Assembly (NCBI GenBank): GCA_001803045.1
Contig: MHAR01000023.1
Span: 54,753-118,752 of the forward strand
DNA length: 64,000 nt
From: Ignavibacteria bacterium RIFOXYB12_FULL_35_14
Lineage (GTDB): Bacteria; Bacteroidota; Ignavibacteria; Ignavibacteriales; Ignavibacteriaceae
Direction of reading: 5' to 3'
The position numbers and the translations under genes were made by a program. The notes under the pieces were generated by a model. It saw only the letters and a program-made list of their open reading frames with translations, made no database searches and was not told the DNA's origin. This document shows, piece by piece, positions 35,836 through 43,621 of this stretch; positions within the stretch are counted from its first letter, which is position 1, and each line of letters begins with the position of its first letter.

Positions 35836-36539
35836 TTTTCTGTCCCCTCTTTAATTTCCGGCAAGTTATCTGTGAGCTTGCCGTTGTTTTGTTCGCAGGC
35901 TTGAAGATATGCGGCGAGATTATTTTCTGTGGTGAAAATCTTTCCCCTTCCTTTGCAATCAGTTAAAATTTTGGTGAGTTTATCAGCGCCGAGTGAATTA
36001 TAATATTTGCCAATAACCGAGTGGAGAACAGTCTCTTTTTCAATGCGTTCTATAATTAGCTGTGCTAATTCTATTAATATATGCTTTACTTTACTTTGTG
36101 GGGTTTCTCCGGTAGTTTCTCCGCTATCCTTGACGTCTAATGGACGTCTAAAACTAACTTTACTTTTATTATACCAGTTCCGTTTTCTTTGCCTTTCTGA
36201 TTGAATTTGAAGAAATCTACGCTTGATAGCAGTGCTTGTTAAGACACCATGTTTTGAAAATCTTTTTTCGGAGAATAAATTCTTTTTAAAACAATTTTGC
36301 AAAATAGTGTCGAACTTTTTCAAACTTATCCCAATAGACTTAGCCAAAATTCTTTTTTCATCACTTGAACTAATATCTAGTTCACCTTTTGGAGTTCTAT
36401 AAATTCTTTCGAGAATAATGAAGTAAAAGGCGTAGCCATCATTTCTATATAGTACCTTTAATGATTGAATTTTCTCATCTGAAAGAGCATCTACATCGTG
36501 GGGAAAATAGCTTAGTCCGGTTTTAATTGGTCGTGCCAT
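35823..36539 (-). CDS. DUF4373 (Lin1244/Lin1753-like) replication-associated protein
   Basis: A 238-aa protein whose N-terminal 130 residues (SYFPHDVDALSDEKIQSLKV through IKRRFLQIQSERQRKRNWYN) fit the DUF4373 family of phage and prophage proteins, which resemble the DnaD/replication-initiator type. The C-terminal part (about 160-230) is a helical segment like those that bind helicase loaders. It lies upstream of the primase-helicase, as in phage replication modules. Its exact role is inferred. Confidence 0.7.
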   Translation of the reverse strand: MARPIKTGLSYFPHDVDALSDEKIQSLKVLYRNDGYAFYFIILERIYRTPKGELDISSSDEKRILAKSIGISLKKFDTILQNCFKKNLFSEKRFSKHGVLTSTAIKRRFLQIQSERQRKRNWYNKSKVSFRRPLDVKDSGETTGETPQSKVKHILIELAQLIIERIEKETVLHSVIGKYYNSLGADKLTKILTDCKGRGKIFTTENNLAAYLQACEQNNGKLTDNLPEIKEGTEKWMQ

Positions 36540-36547
36540 AATTCACC

Positions 36548-36919
36548 TCATGCGTTTCCAAATAATGAAGGTTGGTTGTCCCCGCTATCATCATCTGAGA
36601 ATATGTCTTTAAGCTTCAGAACAACTTGAGGATCGACTTTTTCGCTTGTATAAGGAGAAGGGATTCCTTTGCGTATCCACTTATCTACCCTGACCTTGAA
36701 TGGTTTGCCGTTTAGAGTTCCTTCGATGTAGGTGATTTTAAGCTCAGACAATAAATCAAGAGCATCTCTGTTTATACCTAAGCCATCGCCAAATAACTTA
36801 AATATGTTCTTAGACGTTCTAGGAACTAATTGGAAGGTTGATTCGGAAGGGAAGATAGTTCCCCATTTGAAATTTCTCCAGTAAATGTTGTTGCCGGAGA
36901 GAGAGATTCGTGCTTGCAT
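36548..36919 (-). CDS. Unknown 123-aa protein with acidic tail
   Basis: First clear gene of the replication operon. It is beta-rich in the first 90 residues and ends in the acidic stretch DIFSDDDSGDNQPSLFGNA. An acidic tail on a small protein in a replication operon is reminiscent of single-strand DNA-binding proteins, but the tail lacks the usual DIPF end and no OB-fold signature can be named. GGAGAAAAG precedes the ATG. Confidence 0.55.
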   Translation of the reverse strand: MQARISLSGNNIYWRNFKWGTIFPSESTFQLVPRTSKNIFKLFGDGLGINRDALDLLSELKITYIEGTLNGKPFKVRVDKWIRKGIPSPYTSEKVDPQVVLKLKDIFSDDDSGDNQPSLFGNA

Positions 36920-37064
36920 ACTTTTCTCCTAAATTGAAGCGGTGGGCGTATGCAAACAGTATCAGTTGGAGTTGAAATACCCACCGCTTAAATACTTTAT
37001 TTTCAACGAAATATTTTTTGTTGATACTTATTTGCATAGTGCCATTTACTACGCAAGTCTTAAT

Positions 37065-37186
37065 CCGTTAATTTTCGTGAAAATAAAATTGTGAATTTGG
37101 ATAGGATATGAAGTATTTGAAGGTATAAATTATGTTAAATAATTCCGTGAATTTTCGTGAACTTTTAATCCGTGAACTTTCGTGAA
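37065..37186. repeat. Three iteron-like 17-bp direct repeats
   Basis: CCGTTAATTTTCGTGAA (37065-37081), CCGTGAATTTTCGTGAA (37145-37161) and CCGTGAACTTTCGTGAA (37170-37186) fit the consensus CCGTKAAYTTTCGTGAA. The last one touches the stop codon of the gene at 37187. They lie upstream of the replication operon, so they may be an origin, an operator, or both. Confidence 0.8.
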
Positions 37187-38011
37187 TTAAATTTCATCAA
37201 AATTTATTTTTTCTCTATCCATCCGATCAACAAACGTTTGGCGTCGCTTGGGTGTATAACCAAGTTCTCTTGCAACTTCACTAATAGTGATTTTTTTGCC
37301 TGGATTCATTTTAATGAGTTTTTCTTTTGCAATTTTAATTTGAGAAATAAATATTTCCTTATGTGATTTCTTTTTTTCTTGCGACACCACATCTGCCTTG
37401 TCGTAAAAACGTTCCCTGTGTAATGCAAAATAGAGTTCTCTCCACTCCGAATTTTTTTCATTTAGAGTTTTGGCATATATATAAATTAGTGTCCCAATAC
37501 TACTTAATAAGTTTTTAAAAGGAGCTTCCTTAAGTTCCAAAGTTTCTTTCTTCAAATCGTAATTTATTAATTCTCCCTCAACAATATTTTTATATGATGG
37601 TAATATTTTATTATCCATCAAATTCTCTTTTACATGCATCAGATAATTAATTTCTAAAGTTAGAACCAGCTTAACTATATTCCTCACAAAAAAACCGGTC
37701 GTTCTCAATGTCAAATCAAGTATTACATCATCTGGATTGAAAACATGGTTGAGCTCTTGCACCGCAGATTTTATAGAAGCACTCGACTTTATGTTTTTAT
37801 CAATAATAGACTTATTTGAATCGAAAAAAGATTTAACCAGCAAATCTCGTTTTTCGTCCATAATTGGTATAATTCTTAAAGTTTCCAGTTCTTTATCCCA
37901 GTTACTTAATAAATCTTCATCAGACAATTTATTCAGATTAAAAGTTATAAGATTTTTAAGAGGACTCTTGATTTTATCTCTTATGGCGGATTTATTATCT
38001 GTTTTCTTCAT
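37187..38011 (-). CDS. Unknown protein with C-terminal helix-turn-helix
   Basis: A 274-aa, mostly helical protein. The last 45 residues contain KKITISEVARELGYTPKRRQ, a helix-turn-helix of the Fis/HTH_8 type. The rest is not recognised. It lies directly upstream of the iteron-like repeats, which abut its stop codon, so it is a candidate for the protein that binds them and controls replication of the element. An adjacent divergent gene starts at 38157. Confidence 0.6.
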   Translation of the reverse strand: MKKTDNKSAIRDKIKSPLKNLITFNLNKLSDEDLLSNWDKELETLRIIPIMDEKRDLLVKSFFDSNKSIIDKNIKSSASIKSAVQELNHVFNPDDVILDLTLRTTGFFVRNIVKLVLTLEINYLMHVKENLMDNKILPSYKNIVEGELINYDLKKETLELKEAPFKNLLSSIGTLIYIYAKTLNEKNSEWRELYFALHRERFYDKADVVSQEKKKSHKEIFISQIKIAKEKLIKMNPGKKITISEVARELGYTPKRRQTFVDRMDREKINFDEI

Positions 38012-38156
38012 ATGCTTCCTATTGCAAAGTTCTACACTAAACTAAAGTGTATTCTTATAAATTTCAACAATGCCTCCTCTATTTCTTTAATGTGTATTAT
38101 TCATAATTTTTTCCTAAAATTACATTCAAGAATCCTATCACTATCCAAATTAAAAG

Positions 38157-38624
38157 ATGATTTCAGAACATCTAAAACCACGTAAAAAATATCAGAAGGG
38201 TGAAGTTAGAGAAATTATACTTTTTGCCATGAAATATTATATGAAATTGGCACTCAAGCTAATACTGACTGCTTTAGTCTTCAGTCTACCGGTCTTATTG
38301 GTTTATGATCAAATAAAAACAAATTCAAACGAGTTCTATCATTATCTTGGCTTAATCACTTTGGTTATACTTTGTATTCTTTATCCTGTTTTATGTTACT
38401 ACTTATCAATCAAAATATTTGGAGAAGAAATTGCAGAATTTTTAGCAGCCTTAATCATGTATATTGGGTTCGTAGGGGCATTCGTTCTTATGATAATTTA
38501 TTCTGAAGATCCTTTAATAAAAATTATCTGCACAACTGTTTTAGTAATCTTCTTTATTGCCTTATTGAAAGTTTATAGTAGGAGAATTTTTAGTGGAATT
38601 AGAAATCTCTTTCAATGGAAATAG
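38157..38624 (+). CDS. Membrane protein of the element, unknown function
   Basis: A 155-aa protein with four hydrophobic segments (about 33-50, 62-86, 90-112 and 122-142) and a basic N-terminus. It is one of two plus-strand genes in an otherwise minus-strand element. It overlaps the next gene by 10 bp, so the two are coupled. No family is recognised. A membrane protein coupled to a small soluble partner is a layout often seen in defence or abortive-infection cargo, which is an inference only. Confidence 0.6.
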   Translation: MISEHLKPRKKYQKGEVREIILFAMKYYMKLALKLILTALVFSLPVLLVYDQIKTNSNEFYHYLGLITLVILCILYPVLCYYLSIKIFGEEIAEFLAALIMYIGFVGAFVLMIIYSEDPLIKIICTTVLVIFFIALLKVYSRRIFSGIRNLFQWK

Positions 38625-39154
38625 AAACTATCATGGATAAAGAATACTTTAAACTTGCTGAAAGTTATTTTGATGTATGGTCTGATGGAGAAGACTTCCA
38701 ATGGTTTGCTGAAACATGGTATAAATTAGGATGGGGTGGTTCAACAAAATTGAACCGTGAAAGAACGAAAATATTCATACTAACACTTGCTAATATCTAT
38801 TATGAATTTTGTCACGAAGCTTATGGCTTATGTTATGAATTATTATTAGAGGATGACCAAGAATTTTTAATTAGGGATTGTGATATATCTGCAACACGGA
38901 TAAGAGAACTGATCGAATTGGAACATTCAAAAAAAAAATGGATTGATAAACCAGAGGATATTGAAGATTATAGCTTAATTATGGGTTTACGAACACTCAT
39001 TAAGTTGTATAAACATGAGGTATTTGAGGATTTATTTTGCCGGATAGGAAATGTTGAAAACTCCTTCAAATCAATTAAGCCAGATTGGAAAATTGAGTAT
39101 GCTGGATATGAATATATTGAATCTTGGGGTGGCACATATAGTAATTTCTGGTGA
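38615..39154 (+). CDS. Unknown soluble protein, partner of the membrane protein
   Basis: A 179-aa acidic, aromatic-rich protein with no signal peptide. The segment TWYKLGWGGSTKLNRERTKI and the C-terminal YEYIESWGGTYSNFW are striking, but match no family I know. A second ATG (38633) could be the true start. It is translationally coupled to the gene for the membrane protein at 38157 and lies next to the integrase, a usual place for cargo. Confidence 0.6.
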   Translation: MEIETIMDKEYFKLAESYFDVWSDGEDFQWFAETWYKLGWGGSTKLNRERTKIFILTLANIYYEFCHEAYGLCYELLLEDDQEFLIRDCDISATRIRELIELEHSKKKWIDKPEDIEDYSLIMGLRTLIKLYKHEVFEDLFCRIGNVENSFKSIKPDWKIEYAGYEYIESWGGTYSNFW

Positions 39155-39210
39155 TTTGTCCTTAACTGCTTAAATCGGGCGATTATCGAAATTAGAAATT
39201 AAAATATAGA

Positions 39211-40245
39211 TTAATTTAACAACTCAACTGCATTTCTTAGGTTTTCCGGTCGCAAGTGTGCGTAAATCATTGTCGTTTTAATATCCGTGTGTCCTAATAA
39301 CTCTTTGATAATAAGTAAAGAGACTCCCTTCCTTGCTAAATTACTTGCAAAGCTGTGCCTTAAATCGTGGAAGTGAATTGATGAATCAATAGTTTCACCT
39401 TTTGCTGTTTCTCTAACTGATTTTTTGAATTTTTTAGTTATGTAATCTGGATTAAACTTAAATCCATTCTTAGTAAATACGTATCCATCCTTTTGTATAT
39501 TAATGACCTTTGGGAATATTTCAGTAAGAAGGTTGACTACCTTATCATTCATCGGGACTATTCGTTCCCTCTGTCCTTTAGTGGTAAAATCATCTGTGTT
39601 CATCACTCTTATTGCTCTCTCATTTAGATTAACTTGATTCCATTTTAGGTTGACTATCTCACCTAATCTCATACCGGTATAGAAGGCAAACACGTAAATT
39701 TGCTTTAGGATTGTATTATTTTCTTTACCTAATATCTGTTCAAGTTCAATTTCATCAATGAAGGAAGGATTGTTTTGAGGAATCTTAGGAGACTTGATTT
39801 TTAATAATGGATTCTGAGTTAAATATCCCCAATGGATAGCTTTATTGAATGCACTCTTAAGATTGTTGTAGTGTTTTTTAGCCGCATACTTACTCTCGTT
39901 GTAAGTTTTTGAAATAAACTGTTCCATCTGATAGGAATTGATTTTGCTTAGTGGAACATCGTCTAATGATTCGATTAGTTTTTTGAAGGAAGTCCTGACA
40001 TCATTAAGATATTTTATTGATAAATTCAGTTTAACATAATTCTGATATTCAATTGAGAACTGTGATAGCAAAATAAATTTTTGTTTAGGGACAGATTCAA
40101 GTTTTTTGTGGAAGTCAGTCAAAAATCTAATAGCATCGGATTTTTTTGATTGCTTTGTGGATACTCTTTTAATTCTTCCTTCAGCTTCATTAAAATACTG
40201 AAGGTGATAGTATCCGTCTCTCTTGAACAGAAAAGATTTTTTCAT
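39211..40245 (-). CDS. int: Tyrosine recombinase (integrase) of the mobile element
   Basis: A 344-aa site-specific recombinase. An Arm-like/SAM-like N-terminal part (to about 150) precedes the catalytic domain with Arg193 in GMRLGEIVNLKW, a beta-hairpin lysine near 223, H293-x-x-R296 in HDLRHSFAS, His319 in LLGHTD and the nucleophile Tyr328 in MIYAHL. All active-site residues are present. It lies 137 bp from the intact tRNA-Arg, the expected place for the integrase of an element inserted there. Confidence 0.95.
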   Translation of the reverse strand: MKKSFLFKRDGYYHLQYFNEAEGRIKRVSTKQSKKSDAIRFLTDFHKKLESVPKQKFILLSQFSIEYQNYVKLNLSIKYLNDVRTSFKKLIESLDDVPLSKINSYQMEQFISKTYNESKYAAKKHYNNLKSAFNKAIHWGYLTQNPLLKIKSPKIPQNNPSFIDEIELEQILGKENNTILKQIYVFAFYTGMRLGEIVNLKWNQVNLNERAIRVMNTDDFTTKGQRERIVPMNDKVVNLLTEIFPKVINIQKDGYVFTKNGFKFNPDYITKKFKKSVRETAKGETIDSSIHFHDLRHSFASNLARKGVSLLIIKELLGHTDIKTTMIYAHLRPENLRNAVELLN

Positions 40246-40287
40246 CTTGCATTCCTTTCATTGTCTTGAAATGCTGCGAGGAAAAAA

Positions 40288-40309
40288 CGTTAACCAAAAC
40301 GTTCACCAA
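40288..40309. promoter_or_regulatory. Putative integrase arm-type site, right
   Basis: CGTTAACCAAAACGTTCACC is a tandem of CGTTAAC-like units, matching 32100-32121 at the opposite end of the element in the same orientation. It lies between the integrase gene and the right attachment site. Integrase binding is inferred. Confidence 0.5.
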
Positions 40310-40381
40310 AATCACTTTTAATACTCAAAAGATTTATTAATTTAAGGTTAGGAAGTTTAGAATTTATGCAAATTTCTATTT

Positions 40382-40455
40382 GCGCCCATAGTTCAACTGG
40401 ATAGAACGTCGGATTCCGGTTCCGGAGGTTGAAGGTTCAAGTCCTTCTGGGCGTA
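40382..40455 (+). tRNA. tRNA-Arg(CCG)
   Basis: A 74-nt cloverleaf can be drawn. The acceptor stem pairs GCGCCCA with TGGGCGT (one G-U), the D-arm uses GTTC/GAAC, the anticodon stem encloses the loop TTCCGGT with anticodon CCG at 40416-40418, and the T-arm has GGTTCAAGTCC. No CCA is encoded. The 5' 54 nt are also present at 32011-32064, the other end of the integrated element, so its 5' half and upstream region now come from the element. Confidence 0.95.
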
Positions 40456-40482
40456 CTAAAGCAAGTTGAAAATAGTTAAGTA

Positions 40483-40544
40483 GGTTGAAGGTTCTCAGCC
40501 AGAGGCTGATTCGCCTTTGGCGGAAAGTCCTTCTGGGCGTACTA
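40483..40544 (+). repeat. Duplicate of the tRNA-Arg 3' half interrupted by a palindromic insert
   Basis: GGTTGAAGGTTC (40483-40494) and AAGTCCTTCTGGGCGTACTA (40525-40544) are the variable-loop-to-3'-end half of tRNA-Arg, just 28 bp beyond the intact gene. Between them sits about 30 bp made of two small palindromes (CAGCCAGAGGCTG, CGCCTTTGGCG). It looks like the scar of an earlier recombination at this tRNA. Confidence 0.75.
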
Positions 40545-40571
40545 GTCAATTAAAAAGTCAAAAGGAAAAAT

Positions 40572-40853
40572 TCAAAAGTAAAAAAAGCCCGGGCTATCCA
40601 TTTCAATAGATTTTTGCTCAATCCAAGTAATCGTTGATGAATATGAAACAGTATCAATGCTGTTCTGTATTTTTTTAACCTTAGTGAAACACATAACCCG
40701 ATGAAAGTTAACCTTATTACAGGACTTATTATTCAAAAATTCAATATTTAAAAGTTCGGCCTTATTATAATGGCCGGGGCAAAATTCTTCAGGTTTTTTA
40801 ATACGAATCGATGGTACATTAACCAGATAAATATTAAATTTGACACCAAGATT
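40572..40853 (-). pseudogene. Open frame without a start codon
   Basis: On the minus strand 93 sense codons run from just after a TGA (40856-40854) to a TGA at 40574-40572, with no ATG, GTG or TTG near the beginning. Part of the product reads SIRIKKPEEFCPGHYNKAEL. So long an open stretch in AT-rich DNA is unlikely to be chance, so a gene that lost its 5' end is plausible. No family is recognised. The rest of the 40456-40903 gap holds only the tRNA 3' duplicate. Confidence 0.35.
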
Positions 40854-40903
40854 TCAACTAACTAAGTATTTTTAATCATCTACCACACAGTAAGGAATAA
40901 TGA

Positions 40904-41590
40904 ATGCTCACTAAGAAAAAGAAGTTATCTAAAAGAGAAATTAAAGAAGATAAGCTCGTTACAACTTATTACAAGGTGTACAATTATTTTGTTGAGAATA
41001 AAAATCGGGTAGGCATGTACGCAGGTGGACTGCTGGTTGTAATTGCCGCCATCTATTTTTATATTAATAATAAAGCCGAAAATAATGAGCAAGCTGGCAT
41101 TCAGCTTTCACGAGTAATGGGATTGTACGATGCGGGTGCATATCTTGAAGCAATCGAAGGAAGACAAGGAACTAATATTTTTGGGTTGAAAAAAATAGCA
41201 GCCGAATACGGCAGCACCGAAAATGGAGAGACAGCAAAAATCTTTTTAGCAAATTCTTACCAAATGCTTGGTAATGTTGAAGAAGCTTTTAAATATTATG
41301 AAGATTACGGCGGAGGTAATAAGACATTCAAAGCAACCGCATTATCGGGTGAAGCCGGTTACTATGCAAATAAAAAAGAGTACGAAAAAGCTGCTGATCT
41401 TTTTTTAAGTGCATCTCGAGTTGCCAAAGAGAATGTTCTCAATCCCGAATATATGCTGAAGGCAGCAGTAAATTTTATTGATGCCGGCAAAAAAGAAGAT
41501 GCAAAAGATCTTCTTGAAATAATTAGAAAAGATTATCAAACCTCTACTGCGTTTAGAGAAATAGATAAATATCTTACTTTAGTGAATTAA
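40904..41590 (+). CDS. Membrane-anchored TPR protein (YfgM-like)
   Basis: A 228-aa protein with a basic cytoplasmic head (MLTKKKKLSKREIKEDKL), a single membrane segment (about 40-56, GLLVVIAAIYFYI), and an extracytoplasmic region of TPR-like units (TAKIFLANSYQMLGNVEEAF, NKKEYEKAADLFLSAS). This layout matches the YfgM/TPR_21 family, which has roles near the Sec translocon and outer-membrane biogenesis. It is followed 20 bp later by a secreted FG-GAP protein. Confidence 0.7.
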   Translation: MLTKKKKLSKREIKEDKLVTTYYKVYNYFVENKNRVGMYAGGLLVVIAAIYFYINNKAENNEQAGIQLSRVMGLYDAGAYLEAIEGRQGTNIFGLKKIAAEYGSTENGETAKIFLANSYQMLGNVEEAFKYYEDYGGGNKTFKATALSGEAGYYANKKEYEKAADLFLSASRVAKENVLNPEYMLKAAVNFIDAGKKEDAKDLLEIIRKDYQTSTAFREIDKYLTLVN

Positions 41591-41610
41591 CAAATAATAA
41601 AGGAGTTACT

Positions 41611-43467
41611 ATGAAAAACTTTTTTCTTGTTCTTTCGGTCCTTTGTCTTTTGGCAGGAGCAACTAATGCTCAGCAATTAAATAACCTTGCTACTTTTAAT
41701 CGTGCATTATTAGCACAAGATACTTTAATGCCTTATTACAATCCCGGTATTGCTGGAAATTTAGGTGTTCGTACTGTTTGGGTTGCAACAGAAGATCTCG
41801 ATAATGACGGAAAACCAGAAGTGATTGCTACTGATTACCAAAACAATGGCAAAGTTCATGTAATGGAATTGAATGGGGACAATCTTGAAATTGTCTGGTC
41901 TTCCCCTAAAGATTTTTCTCATGCCTCGGGTAGCGGCAGTACACCACGCTGGGTTCGCACTGGTGACTTAGATGGTGATGGCAAAGGTGAAATTATTTTC
42001 CCTCTGAGTAAAGGTGCTACAGATTACGTAATTCAGGTTTGGGAGTGGGATGGCGTAAATGATAACAACTATATTTCTGCCATTAATCTAGATTTTAATG
42101 CTTTTGTAGCTCAAGGTATGGGAAACTTTAGAACCAATCGTGAGGTTGCACACGTTTTCGATTTCGATAATGATGGTTCGGATGAATTTATTATGTCCAA
42201 TCGTGATCATCGCGTTTATGTACTTGGTATTTCTGGTGATGTACCCGGTTTTGGAGGTTGGGTTGTAGAAGGCGGTGATCCTGCAGTTGTTCTGGTCAAT
42301 AGTAATGCCTATTCAATTTCTCATTGGCACTCCGTTCCCGCAGATTTAAATGGGGATGGAACAAAAGAGATTGTAAACCACTTCTGGAATTTCTTAGGGT
42401 TTATGACTGTAAGATCAACAGGCACAGATACTTACGTATATCCAGATACTAGTTTTGCTAATTACTATTTGGAATTTCTGAGAGCAGATAATGTAGATGC
42501 AATCAGTTATATGGGCATTCAACCTGTTGATGTTGACGGTGATGGTAGTGATGAAATTGCTGGTATTCAATATAGCGCAGCAAGTGATCGTGATTACGAT
42601 CCTTATTTAATCAATTTCAACAGTAGTGATGATGTTCAATATGGCTGGGACAGTACAAAATTTGGATTTATTGGTGAAAATCTTTGGACAGTTGCTGGAA
42701 AAACTAGTGGACAGTTTTGGGGAATTGGTGCCGCAGATTTAAATAATAATGGCAGACAAGAGATACTTCTTGGCGGTACTTTAGATTATGAAGTTATTGC
42801 ACTCGAATACAATGGAACTGGAAGTGTTTTAGATGCAGCAAATTATACTGCTTCTGTTGTTTATACCGGTGGGCATACCACAAAGAATTCAAGTTGGGAC
42901 ATTAGAGATTCTTTAGGAGTTATTGACACTGTTTCTGTTGGAGATTCTCCTTTTGTTTCAAAAATGTTTGCAGGCTGTGATATTAATGGAAATAACAAGC
43001 AGGAGGTTTTACTATCTTATCAAAGTGTTTTCGATTCAGTAAAATACACTTACAAACGCTGGGATGCCTCTGCTTTCGTAACCGATTCCATAGTAATGAA
43101 ATGGAATCCCGATCAAGTTACTGTAAGAATGCTTGAATCAACCGTAACCGGAATTAAGGAGATCCACTTGGGTATAATCACTCCAGATGATTACAAGCTC
43201 GAACAGAATTATCCCAATCCATTTAACCCGACAACTTCAATAAGATTCTCTCTTCCATTGCAGAAAAAAATTTCTATAGTTGTTTATGATATTCTTGGTA
43301 ACGAAGTAAAAACATTGCTTAACAATCAAGAATTTGAAAAAGGCAATTATGAAGTAACATGGGATGGAACGAATAATTTCGGGAGTAGCGTTGCAAGCGG
43401 ACAGTACGTTTACACTTTAAAATACGGAAACTTCAGCAAATCTCTTAAAATGACTTTGTTGAAGTAA
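41611..43467 (+). CDS. Secreted FG-GAP/VCBS-repeat protein with T9SS sorting domain
   Basis: A 618-aa protein with a signal peptide (FFLVLSVLCLLAGATNAQ). At least seven calcium-loop motifs of the FG-GAP type recur, such as DLDNDGKPE, DLDGDGKGE, DFDNDGSDE, DLNGDGTKE and DVDGDGSDE, suggesting a beta-propeller. The C-terminal 90 residues (EQNYPNPFNPTTSIRFSLP, then VYDILGNEVKTL and GQYVYTLKYG) are a type A T9SS sorting domain, so the protein is exported and attached to the surface. Tandem terminators follow. Confidence 0.87.
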   Translation: MKNFFLVLSVLCLLAGATNAQQLNNLATFNRALLAQDTLMPYYNPGIAGNLGVRTVWVATEDLDNDGKPEVIATDYQNNGKVHVMELNGDNLEIVWSSPKDFSHASGSGSTPRWVRTGDLDGDGKGEIIFPLSKGATDYVIQVWEWDGVNDNNYISAINLDFNAFVAQGMGNFRTNREVAHVFDFDNDGSDEFIMSNRDHRVYVLGISGDVPGFGGWVVEGGDPAVVLVNSNAYSISHWHSVPADLNGDGTKEIVNHFWNFLGFMTVRSTGTDTYVYPDTSFANYYLEFLRADNVDAISYMGIQPVDVDGDGSDEIAGIQYSAASDRDYDPYLINFNSSDDVQYGWDSTKFGFIGENLWTVAGKTSGQFWGIGAADLNNNGRQEILLGGTLDYEVIALEYNGTGSVLDAANYTASVVYTGGHTTKNSSWDIRDSLGVIDTVSVGDSPFVSKMFAGCDINGNNKQEVLLSYQSVFDSVKYTYKRWDASAFVTDSIVMKWNPDQVTVRMLESTVTGIKEIHLGIITPDDYKLEQNYPNPFNPTTSIRFSLPLQKKISIVVYDILGNEVKTLLNNQEFEKGNYEVTWDGTNNFGSSVASGQYVYTLKYGNFSKSLKMTLLK

Positions 43468-43484
43468 AATTATCGTAATAATAA

Positions 43485-43535
43485 ACAAACCCAGTTTCTC
43501 CCGTTCCAATTAAAACGTTTAGAAACTGGGTTTGT
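43485..43535. repeat. CCCAGTT-stem hairpin, copy 3
   Basis: ACAAACCCAGTTTCT (43485-43499) pairs perfectly with AGAAACTGGGTTTGT (43521-43535) around a 21-nt loop. It differs by one compensated base pair from the copy at 27365-27416, which supports a selected structure. It stands just after a gene and before a second, conventional terminator. Confidence 0.7.
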
Positions 43536-43541
43536 GGTTTG

Positions 43542-43569
43542 GCCGTAGAGTAAACCCTACGGCTTTTTT
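43542..43569 (+). terminator. Rho-independent terminator
   Basis: GCCGTAG (43542-43548) pairs with CTACGGC (43557-43563) around an 8-nt loop and is followed by six T residues. It ends the transcript of the FG-GAP protein. Confidence 0.9.
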
Positions 43570-43586
43570 ATTATTCAGGCATGAAA

Positions 43587-43621
43587 AGATATGCCATCCG
43601 CCTAAGGTGGATGGCATATCT
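43587..43621. repeat. Perfect hairpin AGATATGCCATCC
   Basis: AGATATGCCATCC (43587-43599) pairs perfectly over 13 bp with GGATGGCATATCT (43609-43621). It is not followed by a T-run. Its outer arms recur at 7172-7222, so it may be a dispersed palindromic repeat. Confidence 0.55.

Larger units (their letters stand above)
32008..40435. mobile_element. Integrative element of about 8.4 kb in tRNA-Arg(CCG)
   Basis: Bounded by 57-bp direct repeats (one mismatch) at 32008-32064 and 40379-40435 that contain the first 54 nt of tRNA-Arg. A tyrosine integrase lies at the right end and an excisionase-like protein at the left. In between are a minus-strand replication operon, iteron-like repeats and two plus-strand genes of unknown function. 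No virion, packaging or conjugation gene is visible. It may be a phage satellite, a minimal integrative replicon or the remains of a larger element. Confidence 0.88.

Noticed and set aside
36819..37037. A 72-codon minus-strand frame before the replication operon
   Set aside because: It overlaps the start of the 123-aa gene in another frame and lacks a good ribosome-binding site. The 123-aa gene has one (GGAGAAAAG).
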